A stretch of 64,000 bases of DNA from positions 11,310-75,309 of the forward strand of contig DCVT01000018.1 in the NCBI GenBank assembly GCA_002328075.1, given 5' to 3'. The stretch is from Anaerolineales bacterium UBA2181. GTDB lineage: Bacteria; Chloroflexota; Anaerolineae; Promineifilales; UBA4811. Position numbers and translations under genes: made by a program. The notes below the pieces were generated by a model that searched no databases, was not told the DNA's origin, and worked only from the letters and a program-made list of their open reading frames with translations. This document shows, in pieces, positions 25,566 through 34,506 of this stretch; position 1 is the first letter of the stretch; each line of letters opens with the position of its first letter.

Positions 25566-26873
25566 ATGTCCGCTCTTGAGGAGCTATTAACCAAGATCCA
25601 GAACAGGAAAGTCCTGGTTGCCGTCATCGGCCTGGGCTACGTAGGATTGCCACTGGCGGTCGAATTCGCCCGGGCCGGGTTTCGGGTGGTCGGTGTGGAC
25701 ACCGACCCGCGCAAGGTAGACTCGATCAACCGCGGGAGCAGCTACCTGCCCGACGTGCCGACCCAGGCCCTCGCCCCGCTGGTCGACAGCGGCAACCTGA
25801 CTGCCACCACGGATTACGATGTGCTGGCCGGAGCGGATGCCATCAGCATCTGCGTTCCGACGCCGCTCAGCAAGTACAAGGACCCGGACATCTCGTATAT
25901 CGTGGCCGCCAGCGACGGCATCGGGCAACTGGCGCACGCCGGGATGCTGGTGGTCCTGGAGAGCACGACCTACCCCGGTACGACCGAGGAGATCATTTTG
26001 CCGCGCATCGCGGAAAATGGCCTCCAGGTGGGACGAGACTTTTTCCTGGCGTTTTCGCCGGAACGGGTCGACCCCGGCAACTCGGTCTGGAAAACGCGCA
26101 ACACCGCCAAAGTGATCGGCGGGGTGACCCCGCAGTGCCTGCGGGCAGCGACCGCGCTGTATGGGCAGGCGATCGACCAGTTGGTGCCGGTGGCGTCGAC
26201 TCGAGCGGCCGAAATGGTCAAACTGCTGGAAAATACCTTCCGGGCGGTCAACATCGCTCTGGTCAACGAGATGGCCATCATGTGCGACAAATTGGGCGTG
26301 GACATCTGGGAGGTGATCCAGGCGGCGGCCACCAAGCCCTTTGGCTTTATGCCCTTTTTCCCTGGCCCTGGGGTCGGCGGACACTGCATCCCGCTGGACC
26401 CGCACTACCTTTCCTGGAAGCTCAAGACGCTCAATTACAACGCGCGGTTCATTCAACTGGCGGGAGAGGTCAACAGCCATATGCCGGATTATGTGGTCGG
26501 CAAGGTGGTTGACGCGCTCAACGAACAGGGCCGGCCGGTCAAGGGCTCGCGGATTCTGGTCCTGGGTGCGGCCTACAAACCGGACGTCGACGATGTGCGC
26601 GAAAGCCCGGCGCTGGACGTCATCCGGCTGTTGCAGGCCCGGGGTGGGCTGGTCGACTATCACGATCCCTATATCCCGTCGCTGCGAGACGAGGGAGTCC
26701 CGCTGGATGCCGTCGACCTGGAGGTTGGGCTGCCGGCGGCCGATTGTGTGGTCATCGTCACCAACCACGCCGCGTATGACTGGGGGTGGATTGCCGGTCA
26801 TGCCCGTCTGGTGGTGGATACCCGCCATGTGCTGCGCGGCATTGCGGGAGGGGCGCGAGTGGTCGGCCTGTAG
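25566..26873 (+). CDS. UDP-N-acetylhexosamine 6-dehydrogenase (WbpA/WecC type)
   Basis: 435 residues. NAD-binding VAVIGLGYVGLPLAVEFA (about 18), acidic VGVDTDPRKV, central ESTTYPGTTEE and SPERVDPGN, and the catalytic Cys in GVGGHCIPLDPHYL (about 275), then a C-terminal UDP-binding domain (VLGAAYKPDVDDVRESPALD). This makes it a four-electron UDP-sugar dehydrogenase; the SPERVDPGN form is typical of UDP-GlcNAc/ManNAc dehydrogenases, not UDP-glucose ones. It would supply an uronic-acid precursor for a surface polysaccharide. AAGGAGC precedes the ATG. Followed by two glycosyltransferase genes. Confidence 0.92.
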   Translation: MSALEELLTKIQNRKVLVAVIGLGYVGLPLAVEFARAGFRVVGVDTDPRKVDSINRGSSYLPDVPTQALAPLVDSGNLTATTDYDVLAGADAISICVPTPLSKYKDPDISYIVAASDGIGQLAHAGMLVVLESTTYPGTTEEIILPRIAENGLQVGRDFFLAFSPERVDPGNSVWKTRNTAKVIGGVTPQCLRAATALYGQAIDQLVPVASTRAAEMVKLLENTFRAVNIALVNEMAIMCDKLGVDIWEVIQAAATKPFGFMPFFPGPGVGGHCIPLDPHYLSWKLKTLNYNARFIQLAGEVNSHMPDYVVGKVVDALNEQGRPVKGSRILVLGAAYKPDVDDVRESPALDVIRLLQARGGLVDYHDPYIPSLRDEGVPLDAVDLEVGLPAADCVVIVTNHAAYDWGWIAGHARLVVDTRHVLRGIAGGARVVGL

Positions 26874-26897
26874 CGAATCAGGAGGGCTCCGCCGGGG

Positions 26898-28256
26898 ATG
26901 GTGCGAGGAAACCGAGTTCTACGGGCAGACGCTCCTCTGGCCCTGGTGGGGGGGCTGCTGGCAGTGGCTCTGTCCGTCCGTCTGGCAGTAGCCTGGTTCT
27001 TGCCTCCGCCGGCCGATTTCGCTTACCGCTCGGAGCCAGGATGGATAGCCATCAACCTGGTGGAGGGTAGGGGCTATACCTTTGACTTTTACGGAACCCG
27101 GCCGGAGAATCCGCTGCGGGCGTTTGCCCCGCCGCTGCATCCATGGTTGTTGGCCGTGTCTCTGCTCGCCCCGGACCCGCCGCGAGCCCTGGGAGTTCTG
27201 CAGGCGGCGCTGGGCGCGCTGACCGTCTGGCTGGTGTATCGGCTTGCCGTTGGTCTGGTGGGCGGCCGGGCAGCCGTCATGGTGGGGTGGGGGGCAGCGC
27301 TTTACCCGGCGCATGTGCTCTGCACCAGCCAGCCGATTTCGGCCGTCCTGCATGCCTGTTGTCTTGCGGCCGTTCTACTGACGTCCTGGGAGTTGTCCCG
27401 CCAACCGACGTTGCGCCGGGGCATCGTCGTTGGTGTTTTGGTGGGGCTCATGGCCCTCAACCGGCCCCACATACTGGCCTTCATCCCGTTTCTCTGGCTC
27501 TGGTTTAGATACGGGGTCGGGCTTGACGGCAACATCCTGGTGCGACCCCTCGCCGGACTGGCCGCGGCCGCCGCGGTGGTGGTTCTTCCCTGGGCGGTGT
27601 ACAACGGCCAGGTTGTCGGCCGGCCGTTGCCTGTGCCCAGCAATGGCGGCGTCACCTTTTGGAACGGCAACAACCCGTTCACCACCGGCAGCGGGCATGA
27701 TGTCTTCGCCGACCGATTGGCCGAGTACCTGGGGACGACCCGCGACGTGCAGCTGCCCGACGTCTACGAACACCCGGAACCGTACCCGTTCCCCGCGGAG
27801 GTCACCAGCCGGCTGGGCACCCTCTCCGAGCTGGAGTTGGACCGGGCGTTTTACCAGGCCGGACTGGATTACATCCGCCAGCAGCCGGCCGATTGGCTGC
27901 GACTGGAGGTGCGCAAGCTGCAGAGCTTTTGGCTGTTCCGGCCGAACCTGGGTTCCAACCCGCTGTACCGGTCCGGCTGGACCCCCCTCTATCGGGTCCA
28001 GTATCTGCTTCTTCTGGGTCTGGCGCTGGCCGGTTTGGCGCTCACCGCCCGGCACTGGCGCCGGTACGGGCTGCTTCTGGGGCTCTATGGCCTGTACACG
28101 GCGATTCACCTGGTGTTCAACGTCCTCACCCGCTACCGGTGGGAGATCGAGTTGACTTTGCTCATCCTGGCCGCCCCGGCGGTGGACGCTGGATGGCGCT
28201 GGGCCGGCGGGCGACTGAGGCCGGTGTGGCGGCGATGGGCGGGTGCGGGTTCATGA
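26898..28256 (+). CDS. Membrane glycosyltransferase, GT39/ArnT-like
   Basis: 452 residues with about 10-11 membrane segments. The first extracytoplasmic loop carries the acidic region expected for a PMT/ArnT (GT-C) enzyme (GWIAINLVEGRGYTFDFYG), then PPLHPWLLAVSLL. Multiple hydrophobic segments and a C-terminal membrane bundle follow. GT-C enzymes move sugars from polyprenyl phosphate to lipids or proteins on the outer face of the membrane. AGGAGGG lies 11 nt before the ATG. It follows the UDP-sugar dehydrogenase by 24 nt, so it is in the same operon. Confidence 0.75.
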   Translation: MVRGNRVLRADAPLALVGGLLAVALSVRLAVAWFLPPPADFAYRSEPGWIAINLVEGRGYTFDFYGTRPENPLRAFAPPLHPWLLAVSLLAPDPPRALGVLQAALGALTVWLVYRLAVGLVGGRAAVMVGWGAALYPAHVLCTSQPISAVLHACCLAAVLLTSWELSRQPTLRRGIVVGVLVGLMALNRPHILAFIPFLWLWFRYGVGLDGNILVRPLAGLAAAAAVVVLPWAVYNGQVVGRPLPVPSNGGVTFWNGNNPFTTGSGHDVFADRLAEYLGTTRDVQLPDVYEHPEPYPFPAEVTSRLGTLSELELDRAFYQAGLDYIRQQPADWLRLEVRKLQSFWLFRPNLGSNPLYRSGWTPLYRVQYLLLLGLALAGLALTARHWRRYGLLLGLYGLYTAIHLVFNVLTRYRWEIELTLLILAAPAVDAGWRWAGGRLRPVWRRWAGAGS

Positions 28257-28415
28257 GGGTCAACCTCACGCAAACCCGGCCGCCGGCCCGAGGCCTGCCC
28301 TGCACCGACGTGGTCCGGCGGCGCGAAATCCGGCCGATGTCGGCTGGGCTGCGACCACGTTGCGACGAGACTAAGCCGGTCCCGTGAGGCGATGACGATC
28401 AAGGGGAGGGCTCCG

Positions 28416-29597
28416 GTGAAGGTTTTGCACGTGGTAGAGGCGACCACCGCCGGGGTTGGCCGACACGTGTTTGACCTGGCAACCGCCATGCACCAGGGTG
28501 GGGTGGCGGTCATGGTGGTCTGCCCCCCAAAGCGGCAAGGCGCTCAGAAGGATACCGGGTTCGCAGACCGGCTTCAGGCGGCCGGGGTTCCCGTGAGCCG
28601 GTTGCCGATGCGGCGCTCGGTGAGCCCGATTGCCGATCTGCGAGCGCTGGCGCAGTTGGTGCGGTTGCTGCAGGGCGCGAATCCGGACGTGGTGCACGCC
28701 CACAGCACCAAGGCCGGGGTTCTGGCCCGGGTGGCGGTCCGGTTGGCGGGTTTGCGCCCGAACACGGTCTCCATCTATACGCCGAACGCCTTCGCGTTTT
28801 TGGATTCGCATAGTCAGCTGTTGCGGTGGTGTGTTCTGCAGGTCGAGCGGTGGCTGGGCCGGCGGGCGACTGACCTGGTGATCGCCGTGAGCCGGTCCGA
28901 GTGGCAGGTGGCTCGTGAGAAGCTGATGGTCCCGGCCGGGCGATTGACAGTGGTGGAAAACGCGGTTGACGCGGCCGAGTTCGGGCAGCTAGAGCCCGCT
29001 GGTGTCGCCAGGGATCGGTTGGGGCTGGACCCTGACCGGCTGACGGTTGGGTTTGTCGGCCGGCTTGTCCGGCAGAAGGGGCTGGGCACCTTGCTGCTGG
29101 CGGCGCGCCGCGTGATGGATGCGGGCCTGGCAGTTCAATGGCTGCTGGTGGGCGAGGGACCGGAGGAGTCCGCGCTGCGCCGGACGGCGGCCGGGTTGAA
29201 CCTGTCGGAGCACGTGGTCTTTGCCGGCTATCGATCTGACATTCCGACGGCGCTGGCGGCGATGGACCTGGTGATCCTTCCCTCCTGGTATGAGGGGCTG
29301 CCCTACACGTTGTTGGAGGCCATGGCCGCCGGCCGGGCGGTGGTGGCCAGCGATGTGGTCGGCAACCGTGACCTGGTGCGTGACGGTGTGGACGGGGTGC
29401 TGGTGCCGCCGGGTGACGCGGCGGCTTTGGCGCTGGCGATGCAGACGATCTTGGTGGATTCGGCCCAGCGACACCGCCTCGGTCAGGCTGCCAGGGCGTC
29501 GGCGCTGGCTCGCCCAACGCCGGCCGAGACGGCCGGGCAAGTCCTGGAGCTCTACCGGCGGACGATGGAGTCGGCGTTGAGGGCAGACGGCCCATGA
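28416..29597 (+). CDS. GT4 glycosyltransferase
   Basis: 393 residues from the GTG chosen here, which has AGGGGAGGG 5 nt upstream and gives the family start KVLHVVEATTAGVGRHV. An ATG at 28392 would add 8 residues. Donor-site features are VGFVGRLVRQKGLGTLL (about 210) and the C-terminal E-x7-E region YEGLPYTLLEAMAAGRAVVA. GT4 enzymes use nucleotide sugars in the cytoplasm to build polysaccharide or lipid-linked glycans. Its stop overlaps the next gene by 4 nt. A 135-nt gap precedes it after the membrane GT, with no feature I can support. Confidence 0.88.
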   Translation: MKVLHVVEATTAGVGRHVFDLATAMHQGGVAVMVVCPPKRQGAQKDTGFADRLQAAGVPVSRLPMRRSVSPIADLRALAQLVRLLQGANPDVVHAHSTKAGVLARVAVRLAGLRPNTVSIYTPNAFAFLDSHSQLLRWCVLQVERWLGRRATDLVIAVSRSEWQVAREKLMVPAGRLTVVENAVDAAEFGQLEPAGVARDRLGLDPDRLTVGFVGRLVRQKGLGTLLLAARRVMDAGLAVQWLLVGEGPEESALRRTAAGLNLSEHVVFAGYRSDIPTALAAMDLVILPSWYEGLPYTLLEAMAAGRAVVASDVVGNRDLVRDGVDGVLVPPGDAAALALAMQTILVDSAQRHRLGQAARASALARPTPAETAGQVLELYRRTMESALRADGP

Positions 29598-30772
29598 GGT
29601 CCTGGCGGCTATTGCTGCTCTGCCTGGCAGCCCTGGTCGTGGCCGGCGCGGGTGCGCTGGTGCTGACTCGGTTGCCAGGGCCAACTCCGCCGGAGGATAC
29701 GCCGAGTCCCCCCACCGAGGCTCCTCCGCAGCGGCTGGTGCCTACTCCCACCGGCGAGCACCGCTGGACGCCGGTGCCGGCCGACCCGGTTCCCTCGGTG
29801 CCTGTCCCCACCAGTCCCCCGACGGTCCCGCCGGCGCTGCCGACCGTGGAACTCCCGTGGCAGGTTCCTCCGGATGATCGGTGGCGGTTTGGGGCGGTGG
29901 ATCGGCTGAGCGACCTTGTCTCCTATGACGTGGCCGCGCTGGGCCTGGGCTGGGCGCTCACCGGGGTGGGCGACCGGCCGGCGCCGGCCGGAATCGAGTT
30001 GGTTTACCTGGTGGGTGTGCACGGCGACACAATCACCGACCGCACCGACGGGCTGGCCGAGTTCATCCGCAGCCGGCCGGGCGCGCTCTGGCAGGTGGGA
30101 AACGAGCCGGATGTGTCCTGGCAGGCCAACTGCACCCCGGAGCAGTACGCCCGGGTCTACGGAGCGCTTTATCGGTTGATCAAAGCGGCTGATCCCTCGG
30201 CCCGCGTGGCGGCCGGCGCGGTTTCGCAACCAACACCGCTTCGCCGGCGTTACCTGGACGCTGTGTTGGGCGCATACCGGCGGGAGTACGGCGATGCGAT
30301 GCCGGTGGACGTGTGGACGGTTCATGGTGCGCTGGTTCGGGAGGAACCCGATCAGTGGGGGGTGGGCATCCCGCCCGGAATGGACGGCCAGCCGGGCGAG
30401 CTGTTGGAGGTGCAGGACAATGACCGGCTGGACCTCTTTCAGCAGCACCTGGCGGATTTTCGCGTTTGGATGCGCGACCGGGGCTACCGGGACCGGCCGT
30501 TGGTGGTCACCGAATTCAGCATCTTGATGCCGTTCAGCTATGGCTTTTACACCCCCCGCGTGGGAGCCTTTATGACCGGCGCCTTTGATTGGATGCTCAC
30601 GGCGACCTCCCCGGAGACCGGTTACCCGGCTGATGGCAACCGGCTGGTCCAGCGGTGGGCCTGGTATGCCATCGCGGCGGCCGATTATCCCACCGGCAAT
30701 CTGTTTCATCCCGAATCTCACCAGATGACACCCCTCGGCCGGATATATGCCGACTATCTGGCCGGTCGATAG
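29594..30772 (+). CDS. Membrane-anchored glycoside-hydrolase-like TIM-barrel protein
   Basis: 392 residues. N-terminal signal/anchor (LLLLCLAALVVAGAGALVL), a ~70-residue Pro/Thr-rich linker, then a domain that looks like a clan GH-A barrel: WQVGNEPDVSW (about 168) with the Asn-Glu of the acid/base and LVVTEFSILMP (about 300) with the nucleophile Glu. I cannot assign a GH family. It is outside the membrane and may trim or remodel the polysaccharide made by the upstream genes. Starts in a 4-nt overlap with the GT4 gene. A copy of the dispersed TGTGCANNGCGACACA motif falls in this coding sequence (30016-30031). Confidence 0.7.
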   Translation: MRSWRLLLLCLAALVVAGAGALVLTRLPGPTPPEDTPSPPTEAPPQRLVPTPTGEHRWTPVPADPVPSVPVPTSPPTVPPALPTVELPWQVPPDDRWRFGAVDRLSDLVSYDVAALGLGWALTGVGDRPAPAGIELVYLVGVHGDTITDRTDGLAEFIRSRPGALWQVGNEPDVSWQANCTPEQYARVYGALYRLIKAADPSARVAAGAVSQPTPLRRRYLDAVLGAYRREYGDAMPVDVWTVHGALVREEPDQWGVGIPPGMDGQPGELLEVQDNDRLDLFQQHLADFRVWMRDRGYRDRPLVVTEFSILMPFSYGFYTPRVGAFMTGAFDWMLTATSPETGYPADGNRLVQRWAWYAIAAADYPTGNLFHPESHQMTPLGRIYADYLAGR

Positions 30773-30798
30773 CGCCATCACCACCGACGGAGTCCAAG

Positions 30799-31989
30799 AT
30801 GCACTATACCCCCCGATCCGAACTCGACCAGCGCATTGCCCGCTTGCGGGCTCAGCTCGTGTCGGCCGATTGCGACGGCGCGCTCATCCTGCAGAATGCG
30901 GACCTCTTTTACCTGAGCGGCACGGCGCAGCAATCCCACCTGTATGTCCCGGCCGACGGCCACCCGCTGCTCATGACCCGCAAGAGCCACGCGCGCGCCC
31001 GCCTCGAGTCCGCGCTGGAGTCCGTGGTCCCGCTGCGGAGCCCGCGCCAGCTGCTGCACCTGATCGCCGAGCATGGGCTGGCCCGGCCGCGCCGCGTGGC
31101 CATGGAGCTGGACGTCCTGCCGGTCAATCCATTCCGCATGTACCAGCAGTTGCTGCCCGGCGTGGAGATCGTGGACTGCTCAGCAGCGCTCCGGCAGCTC
31201 CGGGCGGTCAAATCGGCCTACGAGCTGGCGCTGATCCGTCGTACTGCCGAGCAATCCGAGGTGGTATACCGGGCGGTGCCGGATCTGTTGCGCGAAGGGA
31301 TGACCGAGCTGGACCTGGCCGGCCAGTTGGAGGCGGTATCGCGCCGCGCAGGCAACCAGGGAGTGGTGCATATGCGCAATTGGAACAGCGAGATCTTTTA
31401 TGGCCACCTCCTGTCCGGTGCCAACGCGGCCGTTCCCAGTTTTATGGACGCGCCCACGGCCGGCCCGGGTGTCAACCCGGCCATCGCCCAGGGAGCCAAC
31501 GACAAGCCCATCCGGGCCGGCGAGCCGGTGTTGATTGACTATCTATTCGCCTCGGAAGGTTACCTGGTGGATCAGACCCGGATCTATGTCATCGGCGAGC
31601 TTCCGGCTGACCTGCACGACGCCCACCGGGCGATGTTGGCCGTCCAGGCCGCCGTGGTGGACGCGGCCCGGCCGGGGGTGGACGGCGCAGCGCTCTGGCA
31701 ATTGGCGGCCGAGGTCGCCGCGAATTGGGGCGTCCAGGACCACTTTATGGGATACGGGGACGACCGGGTCCGCTTTGTCGGGCATGGTGTCGGCCTGGAA
31801 TTGGACGAGCTGCCGGTCCTGGCCGAAGGACAGACAACTCCGCTGGAGGAAGGGATGGTGGTGGCGCTGGAGCCGAAATGCATCTTTCCCGGCCGGGGGG
31901 TGGTGGGGATCGAGAATACCCACGTGGTCACGCCGGCCGGACTCGAGCGGTTGACCAGGCTGCCTGACGACGTCGTTTCTCTGAGCTGA
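30799..31989 (+). CDS. M24 aminopeptidase (Xaa-Pro peptidase-like)
   Basis: 396 residues. The creatinase-like N-domain is followed by the pita-bread metallopeptidase domain. Five metal ligands are visible: Asp in VLIDYLF, Asp in LVDQTRIYV, His in VGHGVGLELDELP, Glu in VALEPKCIF and Glu in GIENTHVV. M24B enzymes cleave Xaa-Pro dipeptides or related substrates in the cytoplasm. The ATG is 26 nt after the previous stop, so it may be in the polysaccharide operon, though its function points elsewhere. Confidence 0.9.
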   Translation: MHYTPRSELDQRIARLRAQLVSADCDGALILQNADLFYLSGTAQQSHLYVPADGHPLLMTRKSHARARLESALESVVPLRSPRQLLHLIAEHGLARPRRVAMELDVLPVNPFRMYQQLLPGVEIVDCSAALRQLRAVKSAYELALIRRTAEQSEVVYRAVPDLLREGMTELDLAGQLEAVSRRAGNQGVVHMRNWNSEIFYGHLLSGANAAVPSFMDAPTAGPGVNPAIAQGANDKPIRAGEPVLIDYLFASEGYLVDQTRIYVIGELPADLHDAHRAMLAVQAAVVDAARPGVDGAALWQLAAEVAANWGVQDHFMGYGDDRVRFVGHGVGLELDELPVLAEGQTTPLEEGMVVALEPKCIFPGRGVVGIENTHVVTPAGLERLTRLPDDVVSLS

Positions 31990-32143
31990 TCGGGCGGCCG
32001 GGGGGTGGGGCGCCGGGCCGGCGTCGTGGTTCCAGTCATGGGCGCGGCGCCGGACCTTCTTCGAACAGCAGCTCCAGGACTATACGCGCGTTGCGCCATC
32101 TGTTATGATTTGCGCCGACTAGTGGTCTCCAAGGAAGTTGTCG

Positions 32144-33793
32144 ATGCAAAAGTCAAGAAAGCGATGGCCCTGGTTGGTGCTGGTGTTGCTGCTGGCCGCC
32201 GGGGCGGTGGTTGGGGGGCGGGCACTCAAGATGCGGCAGGCGGCCGCCACCGATGCCTCGGCGGGCGAGGTGGTGACCGTTTCGGCGGGTGATCTGGCGG
32301 CTGTTGCCAGCTCCAGCGGCCGTTTGCTGGCCCAGCGGAGCGCAACGCTGGCGTTGCCGCTGGCCGGCCGGGTGGAAGCGGTGTACGTCCGCGTCGGTGA
32401 CCTGGTCCGGGAGGGGGATTTGCTGGTGCAGACCGAATCCGGCGCGCTGCAGCGGGCCTATCGGACCGCGGAGCAGAACCTGGTAATCCAGCAGTCGACC
32501 CTGGCCGAGATGCAGACCGGCGCGGCGCCGGAGGAGATTGCGGCTGCTCAGGCGGCAGTGGACAGCGCCCAGGCGCAGGTGGACCAGTTGCTGGCGGGCC
32601 CTCGGCCGATGGAGGTGGCGGCAGCCGCGGCCAGCTTGCGCGCGGCCGAAGCCTCGCTCACGGCATCGGCCCGACAGCGGGATCAGCTTGTCACGGCCGT
32701 GGGGGACTCGGAGCTGGCCGCGGCGCAGGCGCAACTGATTCAGGCTGAGCTGGCCTGGAGACAGGCGCGGGACGCGCACGATGCGACCATGCGCTGTTTT
32801 GAAGGCCCCACCGGCGAGGAGGTCTGTCCCGGATTGGGCCGGGCGGAGGAGCAGGCTCGGTACGGATTGGCCATCGCCGAAAAGAACCTGGAGGCCGCTC
32901 AGGCTCAGCTGGAGCGACTGCAGGCCGGTCCGGACGCCAATCAACTGGCGGCGGCCAACGCCAACGTCGCCGCCGTCAGCGCCCAACGCGACGGCGCTCA
33001 AGCGCAGGTCGACCTGCTCCTGGCCGGAGCAACCGGGTCCCAAATTGCCGCCGCTCGGGCCCAGTTGGCCCAGGCCCAGGCCAGCCTGGCGGCGCTCCGC
33101 GAGGGCGTATCGGCCGAGCGGCTGGCCATCACCCAGGCCCAGGTCGAGTTGGCGCGGATCGGCCTGGAAGATGCGCTGGACAACCTGACCAAGACCTCGC
33201 TGGTTGCCCCTTTCGACGGGATGGTCACCGCGGTCTATGTCAGCCCGGGCGAGCTGGCCAGCGGCCCGGCGGTCGAGCTGGTGGACACCGACAGCCTCGA
33301 GGTGGTTCTCAACGTGGATGAAGTCGATATTGGTCAGATAGCGGTCGGGCAAGAGGCCGTTGTCACCCTGGAGACCTGGCCCGACCAACCGGTGACCGGG
33401 GTGGTGATCTCCATTGCACCCAAGGCTCAGACAGCACTCGAGATCGTCACCTACGAGGTGCACCTGAGCCTGCAACCGCATGACCTGCCGGTGCTCACCG
33501 GCATGACGGCCAATGCAGAATTGGTCACTGCCAACCGAATTGGGGTGCTGTTGGTGCCCAATCGGGCCATCATCGCCGACCGTCAAGCGGGCAAGTACTA
33601 TGTGGATCGGCTGGCGGCCGATGGCGCCGTCGAGCGCGTCCAGGTAGTCATTGGTCTGCGCGATAGCCGGTACACCGAGATTCTGAACGGCATCCAGGAG
33701 GGCGAGCGGGTGGTCGTCGGCGGGGACCAGGGACAGAGCCTGCTGGATTTTGGCCAGGGCAGCCCAACCGGGTTCCGGGAGCTTCGCCGGTGA
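32144..33793 (+). CDS. Periplasmic adaptor subunit (MacA/HlyD type)
   Basis: 549 residues. N-terminal signal anchor (WPWLVLVLLLAAGAVVGGR), then the biotinyl/lipoyl-like hairpin (LPLAGRVEAVYVRVGDLV), a long Ala/Gln-rich coiled coil of about 200 residues with repeats of the type AAQAQVDQLLAG, the second lipoyl half (SLVAPFDGMVTAVYVSPGEL), and a beta-barrel/MP domain (VLNVDEVDIGQIAVGQEAVV). The coiled coil is longer than in MacA, and the gene was extended by tandem duplication of a ~85-residue block. It should bridge the permease to the cell exterior. ATG with AAGGAA at 7 nt; a TTG at 32138 is the alternative. A TATGAT -10-like box is at 32104. Confidence 0.85.
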   Translation: MQKSRKRWPWLVLVLLLAAGAVVGGRALKMRQAAATDASAGEVVTVSAGDLAAVASSSGRLLAQRSATLALPLAGRVEAVYVRVGDLVREGDLLVQTESGALQRAYRTAEQNLVIQQSTLAEMQTGAAPEEIAAAQAAVDSAQAQVDQLLAGPRPMEVAAAAASLRAAEASLTASARQRDQLVTAVGDSELAAAQAQLIQAELAWRQARDAHDATMRCFEGPTGEEVCPGLGRAEEQARYGLAIAEKNLEAAQAQLERLQAGPDANQLAAANANVAAVSAQRDGAQAQVDLLLAGATGSQIAAARAQLAQAQASLAALREGVSAERLAITQAQVELARIGLEDALDNLTKTSLVAPFDGMVTAVYVSPGELASGPAVELVDTDSLEVVLNVDEVDIGQIAVGQEAVVTLETWPDQPVTGVVISIAPKAQTALEIVTYEVHLSLQPHDLPVLTGMTANAELVTANRIGVLLVPNRAIIADRQAGKYYVDRLAADGAVERVQVVIGLRDSRYTEILNGIQEGERVVVGGDQGQSLLDFGQGSPTGFRELRR

Positions 33794-34506
33794 TCGAGCT
33801 GGAGAACCTGACCAAGGTCTACCATATGGGCAACCAGGAGGTTCACGCGCTGCGCGGCGTGAGCCTGACGGTCCACGACGGCGAGTTTGTGGCCATCATG
33901 GGACCCTCGGGCTCGGGCAAGAGCACGCTCATGAACATGATCGGCTGCCTGGACCAGCCCACCAGTGGGGTCTACCGGCTGGACGGCACGGACGTGAGCG
34001 ACATGTCGGATGACGGGCTGGCCCAGGTGCGCAACCGGCGGATCGGGTTCGTCTTTCAGGTGTACAACCTGCTGCCGCGCACCCCGGCCGTCAAGCAGGT
34101 GGAGCTTCCCCTCATGTATGCGGGCGTGGGCCGGCGGGAGCGAAGGAAGCGAGCCGAGGAGGCGTTGCACCAGGTCGGTCTGGCCGACCGCATGGACCAC
34201 CGGCCGGACGAGCTTTCCGGCGGGCAGCAGCAGCGGGTGGCCATCGCCCGCGCTCTGGTGAACTCGCCCAGCCTCATCCTGGCCGACGAGCCCACCGGTA
34301 ACCTGGATAGCGCCACGGGAGCCGAGATTCTGCGCATCTTTGGTCAACTGAATTCCCAGGGCATCACGGTTGCGCTGGTTACCCATGATCCCGACGTCGC
34401 TGCCTTTACCCGGCGCCGGCTGATACTGCGTGATGGGTTGGTGGTCCAAGATCGATGGAACGGCGATCAGCCCGCGACGCACGGGGTGAGTCATGGATCT
34501 GACTGA
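33790..34506 (+). CDS. ABC transporter ATPase (MacB/LolD type)
   Basis: 238 residues. Walker A GPSGSGKST, Q-loop FVFQVYNLLPRT, signature LSGGQQQRVAIARAL and Walker B LILADEPTGNLDS are all intact. The sequence fits the MacB/LolD/FtsE export group. It starts with GTG overlapping the adaptor stop by 4 nt and ends 14 nt inside the permease gene, so the three form one tightly coupled operon for an exporter of peptides, lipids or drugs. Confidence 0.95.
   Translation: MIELENLTKVYHMGNQEVHALRGVSLTVHDGEFVAIMGPSGSGKSTLMNMIGCLDQPTSGVYRLDGTDVSDMSDDGLAQVRNRRIGFVFQVYNLLPRTPAVKQVELPLMYAGVGRRERRKRAEEALHQVGLADRMDHRPDELSGGQQQRVAIARALVNSPSLILADEPTGNLDSATGAEILRIFGQLNSQGITVALVTHDPDVAAFTRRRLILRDGLVVQDRWNGDQPATHGVSHGSD

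Noticed and set aside
30016..30031. A further copy of the TGTGCANNGCGACACA motif
   Set aside because: It lies in the coding sequence for VHGDT of the GH-like protein and probably reflects codon choice, so I do not count it with the intergenic copies.
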